Below, piece after piece: positions 18,184 to 27,056 of a DNA stretch of 64,000 nt. Location: assembly GCA_963754265.1 (NCBI GenBank), contig CAVWFB010000006.1, positions 1 through 64,000 on the forward strand. The letters run 5' to 3'. Under the pieces are notes generated by a model. It did no database searches. It saw only the letters and a list, made by a program, of their open reading frames with translations, and was not told the DNA's origin. Positions within the stretch are counted from its first letter, which is position 1. Every line of letters starts with the position of its first letter. The DNA comes from AC-32 sp963754265. GTDB taxonomy: Bacteria; Actinomycetota; Thermoleophilia; Gaiellales; Gaiellaceae. The position numbers were made by a program, and so were the translations under genes.

Positions 18184-19470
18184 ATGCCTATCGCCGCTCC
18201 GGGCAGCTCGGTTGAGGCCGCGATTTCCAGGCCGTACACTCGATACGCCCTGTCTGACACGCCAAACGCACCGGTCCGCACCTTCCTGATCGCCGACATC
18301 CGCGGGTACACGCGCTTCACCGAGGAGCACGGCGACGAGGCCTCTGCCGGGCTGGCCGAGAAGTTCGCGAGCCTCGTCCAGGCAGGGGTGGAGATCCGAG
18401 GCGGGAAGCTGATCGAGATCCGCGGCGACGAGGCGCTCGCCGTCTTCGACTCGGCGCGCCAGGCGATCCGGGCCGCGATCGACCTCCAGCGCTGGTTCGC
18501 CGAGCACACGGAATCCGATCCCAACCTGCCGCTTCGCGTCGGGATCGGGGTGGACTCGGGCGAGGCGTTCCGGCTGGACGACGGATCCTTCCGCGGCGCT
18601 GCTCTCAACGTCGCCGCACGGCTGTGCGCCCTGGCGCAGGGTGGTGAGGTCATCGTCAGCGAGGGGACCACCCGTCTTGCCGGGCGCGTCCCGGGCGTGC
18701 GCTACGTCGACCGGGGCCGGGCCAATCTGAAGGGGATCGCCGGGACCGTCCGCCTCATCCGCGTCTCCTCGGAAGAGGACCAGCAGGACCAGAGCCAGCC
18801 CTGGATCGTGATGTTCTTCGGCGGGCCCAAACGCATGGGTGCGGCGGGGTGGCGCATCGCCCTCGGCGTGGTGTTGATCGCCGCGGCGACCGCCGCGGCC
18901 GTCGTCTACCTGACCACCGGCGGGAGCAGCGGTGGCGCGAACTCGGGCGGAACTCCGACGAGCCCGGCCACCACAGCTGGGACCGAAACCGAGGCCGTTG
19001 CGCCGGCCTCCGACGTGAAGGCGCTCATCCCGGCGGGCCTGCGGAAGACCTGCGTGCAGCAGTCGGTGCCCGACGCCGGCGCCGTCGCAACCGCCGTCTG
19101 CCTTCCGCCGAGCGGGGGCGGAGGGTTCTATCCCGACCGCTGGCAGCTCTCCATCTACCCGAGCGGGGACGCGGTGCGGGCGGCGTACGAAGATCTCCTG
19201 CGGAGCTCGAAGATCAAGCGCAACAGCGGCAAGTGCACTTCGCTCAGCTGGGGCGGTGAGGGGCCTTGGGAGCACGGCCCTGGCAAACCCGGCGGACGGC
19301 GGTTCTGCTACTTCGACAACGACTTCGCCGTGATCGTCTGGATGCACGAGCGGTTCGGCCAGCCCGACCACCGGGACGTCCTCGCGATCGCCCGCGAAGG
19401 CGGTAGCGACCACGTGCGGCTGATCGGCTGGTGGTCCTTCGCGCACCACCTCATCGGCAAGGTCACCTAG
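18184..19470 (+). CDS. Membrane-anchored class III nucleotidyl cyclase homologue
   Basis: A 428-residue protein. A cyclase homology domain covers residues ~25-185 (TFLIADIRGYTRFTEEHG, EIRGDEALAVF). One transmembrane helix lies at ~220-240 (IALGVVLIAAATAAAVVYL), followed by a Gly/Thr linker and an unrecognised extracytoplasmic domain with several cysteines. Both metal aspartates are present. The substrate-selecting positions differ from canonical adenylate cyclases: Glu-Ile replaces the usual Glu-Lys before the second metal site, and GAALNVAARL lacks the usual Asp. Activity or nucleotide choice is therefore uncertain. It is divergent from the M6-like protease across 47 bases. A 14-bp palindrome (AGCGCTCGAGCGCT) overlaps its stop. 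Confidence 0.75.
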   Translation: MPIAAPGSSVEAAISRPYTRYALSDTPNAPVRTFLIADIRGYTRFTEEHGDEASAGLAEKFASLVQAGVEIRGGKLIEIRGDEALAVFDSARQAIRAAIDLQRWFAEHTESDPNLPLRVGIGVDSGEAFRLDDGSFRGAALNVAARLCALAQGGEVIVSEGTTRLAGRVPGVRYVDRGRANLKGIAGTVRLIRVSSEEDQQDQSQPWIVMFFGGPKRMGAAGWRIALGVVLIAAATAAAVVYLTTGGSSGGANSGGTPTSPATTAGTETEAVAPASDVKALIPAGLRKTCVQQSVPDAGAVATAVCLPPSGGGGFYPDRWQLSIYPSGDAVRAAYEDLLRSSKIKRNSGKCTSLSWGGEGPWEHGPGKPGGRRFCYFDNDFAVIVWMHERFGQPDHRDVLAIAREGGSDHVRLIGWWSFAHHLIGKVT

Positions 19471-19562
19471 CGCTCGAGCGCTCCGATATGGAACTCTCTA
19501 TTCGCACGGATTAAGCTGTGGAAGGGGTGGCCAGCCCCAAAAGAGAGGAATGGAGGGGAGAG

Positions 19563-20528
19563 ATGAAGCAGGGGAGGATGTTCGCTGTCGCCGTGCTCGC
19601 CGTCGCGCTCTATGCGGCGGCCACGGTCTCACCCGCTACGGGCGCCGGCAGGAGTGCCGTCCCGAGCGTGGCGGAACAGGTCGCGAGCTGCGTCCCGGCG
19701 CTGAGCGGGGATTCGCTGTTCTCGGTCTACGACAAGCTGACGCCAGCCGCGTTCGGACGCGGCTTCGACGCGCGTGAGCCGGCCGACAACACCGTCGTCC
19801 AGGACCTGCCGGCGTCGGCGATCGGCCAGGCGGGCCCGAACTTCAGCGCGACTGTGCCGGTGTACTTCCACGTCGTCACCGACGGCTCGATCGGCGATCT
19901 GACGAGCAAGCAGATCTCCGACCAGATGACCGTGCTGAACCTGGAGTTCGCCGGCATGGAGGGCGGCGCCAACACGGGCTTCTCGTTCACGCTCGCCGGC
20001 GTGACCCATTCGGACAACGCGGACTGGTTCTACGCCAAGCCCGGTGGGATCAACGAGAAGTCGATGAAGCGGGCGCTGCACCAGGGTGGGAAGAACGCGC
20101 TCAACCTGTACTCGACCACGGCCGGCCCGTACCTGGGCTGGGCGTATCTGCCGGACATCGTCACGAAGCCCGGCCAGGCGTTCATCGACGGGATCGTGTT
20201 CGACTGGGAGACCGTCCCGGGGGCCTCCACGACCTACGCGGGCCAGTTCGATCTGGGCAAGACGGTCACGCACGAGGCCGGCCACTGGCTCAACCTCGAG
20301 CACACGTTCTTCGGCGGCTGCAACGCGAAGGGCGACTTCGTGGCCGACACCCCGGCCGAGCGGACGCCGACCTCGGGCTGTCCCGCCGGGAAAGACACGT
20401 GCTCGGATCCGGGCCCCGACCCGATCCACAACTACATGGACTACTCGTTCGACAGCTGCTACTCGGAGTTCACCCAGGGACAGGCGCAGCGGATGCGTGA
20501 CGCCTGGCTCTTCTACCGAGCCCCGTAG
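19563..20528 (+). CDS. Secreted M43 (pappalysin-like) zinc metalloprotease
   Basis: A 321-residue exported protein. The signal peptide occupies the first ~27 residues. The mature part contains the zinc site HEAGHWLNLEH and, about 60 residues later, the Met-turn NYMDYSFDSCYSEFT, which together define M43 cytophagalysin/pappalysin-like peptidases. Cysteines around CNAKGD, GCPAGKDTC and DSCY probably form disulfides outside the cell. The ATG at 19563 is chosen because GGAGGGGAGAG directly precedes it; the frame is open back to 19518. A strong hairpin follows the stop. Confidence 0.88.
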   Translation: MKQGRMFAVAVLAVALYAAATVSPATGAGRSAVPSVAEQVASCVPALSGDSLFSVYDKLTPAAFGRGFDAREPADNTVVQDLPASAIGQAGPNFSATVPVYFHVVTDGSIGDLTSKQISDQMTVLNLEFAGMEGGANTGFSFTLAGVTHSDNADWFYAKPGGINEKSMKRALHQGGKNALNLYSTTAGPYLGWAYLPDIVTKPGQAFIDGIVFDWETVPGASTTYAGQFDLGKTVTHEAGHWLNLEHTFFGGCNAKGDFVADTPAERTPTSGCPAGKDTCSDPGPDPIHNYMDYSFDSCYSEFTQGQAQRMRDAWLFYRAP

Positions 20529-20539
20529 CGCGAACCTTC

Positions 20540-20572
20540 GGGATGGGGCCGGCCTCGTGCCGGCCTCATCCC
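20540..20572 (+). terminator. Hairpin terminator after the M43 protease
   Basis: A 14-bp stem containing one G-T pair (GGGATGGGGCCGGC with GCCGGCCTCATCCC) and a 5-base loop lie 12 bases after the stop codon. Confidence 0.65.
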
Positions 20573-20667
20573 GCATTTCACGCCGCAGTTTCAATTTCAT
20601 CCCGTTGGGAGGGTGCCCGCGGGCGCTTTGGCGTCGAACCTTGGGATTCACCGACAGGGAGGCGCTG

Positions 20668-21153
20668 GTGCGACAAGGGGATAGACAGCTGTTCGGCGCG
20701 AAGCTGGTCGCGCTAACGGCCGCGGCAGTCGCACCGCTCCTCCTGGTCGGTTGCGGTGGAGGTGGCGACACCGCGCAGGGCAACGGCAACCAGGGTGGCG
20801 GAAGCCAGTCGTCTCAACAGGAGGCGCTCTGCAACTCGCTGAACACCCTGAACAAGGGCCTGACGGATCTGGACAACCTCGACCCGAAGACCGCCTCGAA
20901 TGCCGACATCCAGGCCGCTGCCACGGAGGTGCGGGCTGCGAACGCGAAGGTGCAAGCGGCCGCAAAGAACGTCTCCCAAACCCAGGCCACCACCGTCGCG
21001 CTAGCTGCGTCACGCCTGGTCGCCGCGGTGAAGGCCGTCCCACCGGGTACGAGCCCGCAGCAAACGCTCGAGCAGGTCGAGCCGGTGCTCAAGTCGACGA
21101 AGACCCAGTTCCAGGCGAGCTACAACGGCCTGGCCTGCAGCTCGAGCGGCTAG
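20668..21153 (+). CDS. Lipoprotein, unknown function
   Basis: A 161-residue protein. Its N-terminus is a lipoprotein signal: a basic lead, the hydrophobic stretch LVALTAAAVAPLLLV and the lipobox LVGC followed by a Gly-rich linker. The mature part (residues ~45-155) is helical, with NTLNKGLTDLDNL and repeated Ala/Lys/Val segments plus one cysteine near each end. A surface-anchored helical-bundle protein is predicted; no enzymatic motif is seen. The GTG start at 20668 has GGGAGG seven bases upstream; the long frame opening earlier lies inside the M43 gene and was dropped. Confidence 0.7.
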   Translation: MRQGDRQLFGAKLVALTAAAVAPLLLVGCGGGGDTAQGNGNQGGGSQSSQQEALCNSLNTLNKGLTDLDNLDPKTASNADIQAAATEVRAANAKVQAAAKNVSQTQATTVALAASRLVAAVKAVPPGTSPQQTLEQVEPVLKSTKTQFQASYNGLACSSSG

Positions 21154-21157
21154 ACGC

Positions 21158-21616
21158 TCACTCCACGAGCTCGACGCGCTCGATCACGGCCGGCTCGCGG
21201 GGCTTGTCCTGCGCGTCGGTGTCGAGGCCCTCGATCGCGTCGACCGCCTCCATGCCGCCGGTGACCCGGCCGAAGACGGTGTGCTTGCCGTCGAGCCAGG
21301 GTGCCGCCTCGGTCGTGACGACGAAGAACTGGCTGCCGTTGGTGTTCGGGCCGGCGTTGGCCATCGCGAGCGCGCCTCGCTCGATCTTGTGGTCGTTGAA
21401 CTCGTCCTCGAAGGTGTAGCCGGGCCCGCCCATCCCCGTTCCGGTGGGGTCGCCGCCCTGGATCATGAAGTCGGGGATCACGCGGTGGAAGATGACGCCG
21501 TCGTAGAAGCCGTCGCGTGAGAGCTTGACGAAGTTCTCCACCGTCTTCGGCGCGTCCTCGTCGTAGAGCTCGACCTCGATGGGACCCTGGTTGGTGTGAA
21601 GCGTGGCGGCGGTCAC
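21158..21616 (-). CDS. Cyclophilin-type peptidyl-prolyl cis-trans isomerase
   Basis: A compact 152-residue cytosolic cyclophilin. It has the family core IFHRVIPDFMIQGGDPTGTG with the catalytic Arg (FHRV), LAMANAGPNTNGSQFFV, the substrate-pocket segment, and WLDGKHTVFGRV near the C-terminus. It catalyses proline isomerisation in protein folding. There is no signal peptide. It converges with the lipoprotein gene, with four bases between their stops. Confidence 0.95.
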   Translation of the reverse strand: MTAATLHTNQGPIEVELYDEDAPKTVENFVKLSRDGFYDGVIFHRVIPDFMIQGGDPTGTGMGGPGYTFEDEFNDHKIERGALAMANAGPNTNGSQFFVVTTEAAPWLDGKHTVFGRVTGGMEAVDAIEGLDTDAQDKPREPAVIERVELVE

Positions 21617-21661
21617 GGGCGGGAGACTAGCGAGTGCTCGGCCGAGTTGCTCCCCCGTGAA

Positions 21662-22759
21662 TCACCTGGTCAGCCCTCGCTCGGCGAGTTCCGCGGCAGC
21701 GTCGTCGAAGCGGTCTGTCGCGACCTGGCCCTCGAGCCAACCGGCGAGTGACGCCATTCCGTCCTCGAGTGCGACCTCGGCTTCGAACCCGAGCTCTTCC
21801 CGGGCGAGGGTCACGTCGGCGAAGCAGTGGCGGATGTCGCCGGCGCGGAACGTGCCCGGCAGCTCCGGCTCGATCTCCTTTTCGAGCACGCGCCCGAGCC
21901 GGTCCGCGATCTCGAGCACCGTCGCGCTGCGGCCGCTCCCGATGTTCACGGGGCGGCCGTCGGCGCCGTCGCGCTCGAGCGCCAGCCGGCAGGCGCGGGC
22001 GACGTCCGCGACGTTGACGAAATCGCGGCGCTGACCGCCGTCCTCGTAGATCACCGGCGGCCGGTCGTTCAGGAGCCGGGCCGCGAAGATCGCCAGCGCG
22101 CCGGTGTAGGGGTTCGAGAGGGCCTGGCGCGGCCCGTAGACGTTGAAGAAGCGCAGCGCCACCACCGGGACGCCGTACGCCGCGCCGTAGAGCAGGCACA
22201 GCCGCTCCTGGTCGTACTTCGTGAGCGCGTAGATCGAGGAAAGCGCGGGTTGCTTGTCCTCAGGCGTCGCAACCGGCTGGAGCTCCTCGCCGCCGGGCCC
22301 GCGCGGCTCCCACTCCCCTCGCTCGAGTTGAGCGCGGGTCCGCTCCGCGGCGGGCGCGGGCTCGTAGGCGCCCTCCCCGTAGATGCTCATGCTCGAGGCG
22401 ACCACGATCTTGCGGACCGGCCGCTCGAGCAGCGCGTCGAGGAGGACCGCCGTCCCGAGCGAGTTGGCCGACGTGTAGTCGCCCGGGGCGTACATGCTCT
22501 GGCCGACTCCCACGCGGGCCGCCAGGTGGACGATGGAGTCGATCCCCTCGAGCGCGCCGCGAACGACGTCCGCGTTGCGGATGTCGCCCGTGATCAGCTC
22601 GACGTCCCCGTTCAGGTAGCCGGGCCGCTCGCCGTCGCCGTGCACCTGGGCGACCATGCTGTCCAGGGCGCGCACCGAGTAGCCCGCGCCGAGAAGCTCG
22701 TCGGCGAGGTGCGAGCCGATGAATCCGGCACCGCCGGTGATGAGCACGCTCTCGGCCAC
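21662..22759 (-). CDS. NAD-dependent nucleotide-sugar epimerase/dehydratase
   Basis: A 365-residue extended SDR. It has a Rossmann dinucleotide motif TGGAGFIGSHLAD at the N-terminus and the catalytic SSMSIYG...YALTKYDQE (Ser, Tyr-xxx-Lys) in the middle. FNVYGPRQALSNPYTG and RDFVNVADVARACRLALE, typical of UDP-glucose 4-epimerase/dTDP-rhamnose-4-epimerase-like enzymes, follow. It probably makes a sugar nucleotide for cell-envelope glycans. The GTG at 22759 places the Rossmann motif at the very N-terminus; the longer frame runs into the upstream permease. It lies 17 bases after that permease, so the two are probably co-transcribed. Confidence 0.87.
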   Translation of the reverse strand: MAESVLITGGAGFIGSHLADELLGAGYSVRALDSMVAQVHGDGERPGYLNGDVELITGDIRNADVVRGALEGIDSIVHLAARVGVGQSMYAPGDYTSANSLGTAVLLDALLERPVRKIVVASSMSIYGEGAYEPAPAAERTRAQLERGEWEPRGPGGEELQPVATPEDKQPALSSIYALTKYDQERLCLLYGAAYGVPVVALRFFNVYGPRQALSNPYTGALAIFAARLLNDRPPVIYEDGGQRRDFVNVADVARACRLALERDGADGRPVNIGSGRSATVLEIADRLGRVLEKEIEPELPGTFRAGDIRHCFADVTLAREELGFEAEVALEDGMASLAGWLEGQVATDRFDDAAAELAERGLTR

Positions 22760-22776
22760 GGCCGGGAGGTTACGCG

Positions 22777-23748
22777 TTACGTCAGGCGGATTCTCGGGTC
22801 GATCCAGGCGTAGAGGATGTCCACGACCAGGTTGAAGAGGATGATCATGGTGGTCGCGAAGACGACGACGCCCATCACGGTCGGGAGGTCGAGGTTGTTG
22901 AGGCCCTGGAGCGACACCCTGCCCAGACCCGGCAGCCCGTAGATCGACTCCGTGAAGATCGCGCCGCCGAGTGCAAAGCCGATGTCCATGCCGAGGATGG
23001 TCACGATCGGCAGGAGGGCGTTGCGCAGGACGTGGACGCGCATGACGCGGCTCTGGGAAGCCCCCTTGGCGACGGCGGTGCGCACGTAATCCTCGTGCTT
23101 GGCCTCCATCACGTTGGCGCGGATCATCCGCACGTAGAGCGCCGCGTAGAGCAGCGCGAAGGTCATCCAGGGGAGGATCATGTGGTACGCCCATTGCGTC
23201 GGCCCGCCGCAGTCGGCGCCGGTCGACGGATTGAAGAAGTCGCAATAGCCGGCGATCGGGGCGAGGTGGAACCGGTAGCCGAGGAAGTAGCTGAGGATGA
23301 GCCCGATCCAGACCGGGTGCGCGGACACCCCGATGAGGACGAAGACCATCGAGGTTCGGTCTAACAGCGAGCGCGGCCTCATGGCGGACAGGATCCCCAG
23401 AGGGAGGGCAATGAGGAGCCACAAGACCGCGCCGCCGATCACGAGAGAGGCAGTCACGGGAGCTGCCGAGAAGACGAGCGTGTTCACCGGCTCGCGGTTC
23501 GCGAAGGAGCGTCCCAGCGAGTGGTGGTACGTAAGCCGCCAGAGGAAGCGCGCATACTGCACAGGGACGGGCTTGTCGATCCCGAGGTAGTGCCGTGCGC
23601 GGACGATCTGGTCTGGCGTCGGGTTCTTCCCCGCGAAGGCACGGGCCGGGTCGGCCGGAATGACGAAGAAGATGATGTAGGTGACGATGGTGACAGCGAT
23701 GAACAGGACGACCGCCCAGAGCAACCGCCTGATGATGTATCGAATCAC
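22777..23748 (-). CDS. ABC transporter permease, DppB/OppB type
   Basis: A 323-residue inner-membrane permease with six predicted helices. It contains the cytoplasmic coupling (EAA) segment ARTAVAKGAS-like (YVRTAVAKGASQSRV) and the family ending GLPGLGRVSLQGLNNLDLP...DPRIRLT. Family members form dipeptide/oligopeptide or nickel importers together with a second permease, two ATPases and a binding protein. None of these partners is present here, and the next gene is a sugar epimerase. The enzyme-like N-terminal sequence MIRYIIRRLLWAV is intact, so the gene is not truncated. Confidence 0.88.
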   Translation of the reverse strand: MIRYIIRRLLWAVVLFIAVTIVTYIIFFVIPADPARAFAGKNPTPDQIVRARHYLGIDKPVPVQYARFLWRLTYHHSLGRSFANREPVNTLVFSAAPVTASLVIGGAVLWLLIALPLGILSAMRPRSLLDRTSMVFVLIGVSAHPVWIGLILSYFLGYRFHLAPIAGYCDFFNPSTGADCGGPTQWAYHMILPWMTFALLYAALYVRMIRANVMEAKHEDYVRTAVAKGASQSRVMRVHVLRNALLPIVTILGMDIGFALGGAIFTESIYGLPGLGRVSLQGLNNLDLPTVMGVVVFATTMIILFNLVVDILYAWIDPRIRLT

Positions 23749-23811
23749 CGTCGCCTCCTTGTCTCTTCTCCGTCAGGACCTTAGACGGCTACGCTACTGA
23801 CGGAACTTAGC

Positions 23812-24366
23812 ATGAACGGAGCAAATTTTCAGCAACGCGAGATCGATCTGGCCGTCGGCCTCGTCAACACCTGGGATGTCCTCGACGAGGAGCCCGAGTT
23901 TCTGAGCGGGGTCGGAAACCTGCGCAAGTTTCTCCACGAGCACGGCCTCGAGCGTGAGGCGCGGGTCGCCACCGAGGGCGATCTCACGCGCGTGCGCTCC
24001 CTCCGCCGCCGCGTGCGGAGCGTGTTCGAGGCGGATACCGAGGCCGAGGCGGTCGAGACCCTGAACGACCTGCTCGCCGACTCGGTGCCGCAGCTGCGGC
24101 CGGAGAAGGCCGGCTGGCGCTTCGCCTACGAGCCGCGGCGCGCCCGCGATCTCGCCGACCGGCTCGCGCCCAGGGTCGCAGCCGCGCTGCTGGTGGCGAT
24201 CCAGACCGAGGGCTGGGAGCGTTTCGGGGTCTGCGACGCCCTTCCCTGCCGCTGCGTCTACCTCGACCGCTCTCGCAACCGCAGCCGCCGCTACTGCTGC
24301 CAGCTCTGCGCCGACCGCATCGCCGCGGCTGCATACCGAGAGCGTTCTAAGGGGCGTAGCGCGTGA
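23812..24366 (+). CDS. CGNR zinc-finger / ABATE-domain regulator
   Basis: A 184-residue protein. An N-terminal ABATE-type domain (DLAVGLVNTWDVLDEEPE ... LRRRVRSVFEA) is joined to a C-terminal CGNR-type zinc finger (CRCVYLDRSRNRSRRYCC, then C at +3). The family is a stress-associated putative transcription regulator; the signature asparagine/arginine run (RNRSRRYC) is conserved although the usual CGN is not exact. It is divergent from the permease gene, with 63 bases between, so it may control that operon. Its end overlaps the end of the next leftward gene by 20 bases. Confidence 0.8.
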   Translation: MNGANFQQREIDLAVGLVNTWDVLDEEPEFLSGVGNLRKFLHEHGLEREARVATEGDLTRVRSLRRRVRSVFEADTEAEAVETLNDLLADSVPQLRPEKAGWRFAYEPRRARDLADRLAPRVAAALLVAIQTEGWERFGVCDALPCRCVYLDRSRNRSRRYCCQLCADRIAAAAYRERSKGRSA

Positions 24367-25531
24367 GCAGAAGCGCGAGCCCGAGGTTGGCGACGAGCCC
24401 GAGCGCCGCCAGGGGCGGGTAGCGCAGCCAGCGCGGCCCGTCCGCGATCGCCCAGAAGATCGGGAACGCGAACAGGCTCTGCCGGCCGAAGCTCTGCATC
24501 GTTCCCGAGAGCAGGAGCAGCCCCACGACAGCAGTCGCGAACGCCGCCCAGGGCCGGTAACGCGGGCCGAGCCGCCAGAGGACGACGAGCAGGGGCAGGA
24601 CGAGCGCCGCTCGGGCGCTGTCGACGAAGCCCTGCAGGCTCTGCGTCGCGGCCAGGAGCAGTGGCACCGCGCAGGCGTAGGCGACGACTGCCGTCGGCCA
24701 GAGGCCGAAGCGCCGCCACGCGACGACGATCGCGGCTGCGGCGGCCACTGCGAGCAAGCCGATCACGAGGCCGTGGCGCTCGAGCACGCCGCCGAGGTGC
24801 GAAGCCCAGTGCCCGAGGCCGCCGGGGCCCTTGCGGCCCCACTGCCTCTGGGCGTCGAAGAAGACCGTCGCGTCGTCGCTGCGTTCCCAAAAGTAGCCCT
24901 CGACCGCGGCCGCACCGGCGACCGGCACGGCCGCGCCGATCCAAGCCCGCGCCCCGTGGCCGCGGGCGAGCCACGCGAGCGGCAGCGCGATGAGGACGCC
25001 GTTCGGGCGCGCCACCGCGGCGATCGCGCCGACGACGCCTCCTGCGAGCGGCCGGCCGCGCAGGGCCAGCGCCGCGGCCCAGGCGCCGGCCGCCAGTGCG
25101 AGGGCGTCGGGGTAGGCGAGGGCGAGGACGAACGACCCGGGCCAGCAGGCAAGGGCGAGCGCAGTTCGCAACCGTGCCCGGGGCGGGCCCTCGGCGAGGC
25201 CGAGGAACGCCGCCGCGCTCGCCGCCCACGCCAGCGCGGCCGCCGCGACCACGTCCGGGATCGAGCCGGACCAGCGGAGCAGAAGCGGCCAGAGCGGGAA
25301 AAACGCGTACTGGCGGCCGCCCTGCCCATCCGGGTAGCCGCCGTAGGCGACGAGGTGGTACCAGTTGTAGTCCCAGGCGTAGAGCGGCCACAGCCCCTCG
25401 TGGATCGACCACCCGGTGCCGAAGGTGTAGGCGCCGGCAGCCAGCCCGATCGCGACCGTCAGGAGGACGGCGCCGAGCCAGGCTAGCCAGACGAGGCCGA
25501 CGGCGAGAGCTTCGCGGCGGCGGCCCTGCAC
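24347..25531 (-). CDS. Membrane glycosyltransferase, PIG-V-like
   Basis: A 394-residue polytopic protein with about ten hydrophobic segments. It has the GT-C style first-loop region WDYNWYHLVAYGGYPDGQGG, where the acidic residue is expected to be catalytic, and QYAFFPLWPLL, characteristic of PIG-V-type mannosyltransferases. ARPNGVLIALPLAWL follows in the middle. It probably transfers a sugar from a polyprenyl-phosphate donor on the outer face of the membrane; donor and acceptor are unknown. The start is GTG. It is not obviously in an operon with the coiled-coil gene 70 bases upstream. Confidence 0.7.
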   Translation of the reverse strand: MQGRRREALAVGLVWLAWLGAVLLTVAIGLAAGAYTFGTGWSIHEGLWPLYAWDYNWYHLVAYGGYPDGQGGRQYAFFPLWPLLLRWSGSIPDVVAAAALAWAASAAAFLGLAEGPPRARLRTALALACWPGSFVLALAYPDALALAAGAWAAALALRGRPLAGGVVGAIAAVARPNGVLIALPLAWLARGHGARAWIGAAVPVAGAAAVEGYFWERSDDATVFFDAQRQWGRKGPGGLGHWASHLGGVLERHGLVIGLLAVAAAAAIVVAWRRFGLWPTAVVAYACAVPLLLAATQSLQGFVDSARAALVLPLLVVLWRLGPRYRPWAAFATAVVGLLLLSGTMQSFGRQSLFAFPIFWAIADGPRWLRYPPLAALGLVANLGLALLLTRYAP

Positions 25532-25602
25532 GGGCCGAGCTTAAGGCCTGCGTAGGCGGAGGCTCGACGCTGTCCCATTCCGAGAAGGAGCGTTGGGCGG
25601 TC

Positions 25603-27036
25603 TCAGGCCGCTGAAATCTCGGCGTCGTTGCCGAGCTGCTTCTGCCACCACTCGGACTCGCGCCGCTGAATCTCGGTCTGGGCCTTCGCGACGTACGCGG
25701 CGAGCTCCCGCTCCTGGTTGGCGAGTCGCTCCTCGAGCTCGGCCAGTGCCTGCTCACGCTCCTCGAGCTTGTCGCCGCGGATCTCGACGTCGGCCTCGAG
25801 CTTGGCCTCGCGCAGGTCCAGGTCGCCCTCGCGGTCGTCGAGCTCCTTGAGCCGGTCGCGAACCGAATCCTCGAGATCGTTGAGGCGCTGCTCGCGCTTG
25901 TCGGTGCGCTTCTTCTGCGAGTCCGCGGTCGTCTCGTAGTTCGAAAGCTGCCCCTCACGGGCCGCCAGCTCGCGCTCGCGCTGCTCGAGGCGGACGTTCC
26001 ACTCTTCGAGGTCCCGGCCGCGGTTGGCGTCGCGTTCGTGGTGTGAGATCGAAGCCTGGAGCCGGTTGAGCTCCGCCTCGCGCGCGGTCAGGTCGAGCTC
26101 GCGTCGGTCCAGGTCGGCCTCACGGGCGACCGCCTCGCGGGCGACCTTGCCGCTGTCCGCCAGCTCCCGCTCGAACCGCTCGGCGTCGTCACGAAGCTTC
26201 TGCTGCTTGAGCAGGAGGTCGCTCTCGCGGTCGCCGATCGCCTCGTCCCGAGCCGCGATGCGGGCCGCGTCCTTCTTCAGGTCGCTCTCGCGCGTGGCTA
26301 GCTTGCGCTCGCGCTCCGTGATCTCCTTGTCGCGCGTACGCCACTCGTTCTCGCGCTTCTCGAGCGACCGGTCTCGCCCCTGGTGGCGGGCCGCTGCTGC
26401 CTGCTCCCTGGTGTTGAGCTCCTCTTCCTTCTTCGAAAGCTTCTTCTCGCGTTCGGCGAGGGCGGACTGCTGCTTCCCCAGATCAGCCACCACCCGGTCG
26501 CGGTCGCGGTCTGCTCCCTTGAGCTCGTGCAGGCGCGCCTCGGCGGCCTCCTGGCGCTCGGCCGCGAGCGCCTGCTCGGCTGCGGCTTCGGCCTGCATCT
26601 CCGCGACCCGCGTGTGCTCGGCCTCGATCGCCGCGCTCTGGTCGCGGACGCGCCGCTCGCGCTCCTCGAGCTCGACCTCGAACTCCGCCAGCTTCGCCTG
26701 ACGCTCGTCGAGGGTGGAGGCACGGTGGGCGAGCTCCTTCTCCGAGCCGATGTTCTGGTCGTAGGCCTGTGAGCGCTGGTCGAGCGCGCTGCGAAGCGAC
26801 GCCTCGCGCGCCTGCGCCGCCTCGAGCTCGGCCTTCAGCGCCTGGACGTCCGGACTGACGACTGCCTCGAGCGTGTCGCCCGCGGGCCTCGCGGTCAATT
26901 CGAGACGGAGCTCCACGTTCGTGGTGCCCCCATCCGGCTGCGACTCGTCCTCCCGCCTGCGCTGCAGCTGCGCGCGCAGGCCGGTCCCAAACCCCTTTTC
27001 GGTCTCCGCTGGCTGGTTGTTGGGCGTCTCGGACAT
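25603..27036 (-). CDS. Long coiled-coil protein at the end of the Tad locus
   Basis: A 477-residue hydrophilic protein. A ~75-residue low-complexity N-terminus is followed by ~390 residues of near-continuous coiled coil rich in EREL, DLxxRE and LxxRE patterns, in the same direction as the Tad genes and 20 bases after tadC. It has no signal peptide, membrane helix or enzyme motif. It may act as a cytoplasmic scaffold or length/positioning factor for the pilus machine, but this is inferred only from its position. The start ATG (MSETPNNQP) lies just after GGAGGCC. Confidence 0.7.
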   Translation of the reverse strand: MSETPNNQPAETEKGFGTGLRAQLQRRREDESQPDGGTTNVELRLELTARPAGDTLEAVVSPDVQALKAELEAAQAREASLRSALDQRSQAYDQNIGSEKELAHRASTLDERQAKLAEFEVELEERERRVRDQSAAIEAEHTRVAEMQAEAAAEQALAAERQEAAEARLHELKGADRDRDRVVADLGKQQSALAEREKKLSKKEEELNTREQAAAARHQGRDRSLEKRENEWRTRDKEITERERKLATRESDLKKDAARIAARDEAIGDRESDLLLKQQKLRDDAERFERELADSGKVAREAVAREADLDRRELDLTAREAELNRLQASISHHERDANRGRDLEEWNVRLEQRERELAAREGQLSNYETTADSQKKRTDKREQRLNDLEDSVRDRLKELDDREGDLDLREAKLEADVEIRGDKLEEREQALAELEERLANQERELAAYVAKAQTEIQRRESEWWQKQLGNDAEISAA

Positions 27037-27056
27037 CGTCGGGCCTCCGGTCCGGG

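Noticed and set aside
1701..19470. A Pycsar system formed by the TIR-like effector and one of the class III cyclases
   Set aside because: The cyclases lie 10-16 kb away, have multi-domain architectures unlike PycC, and are separated by unrelated operons.
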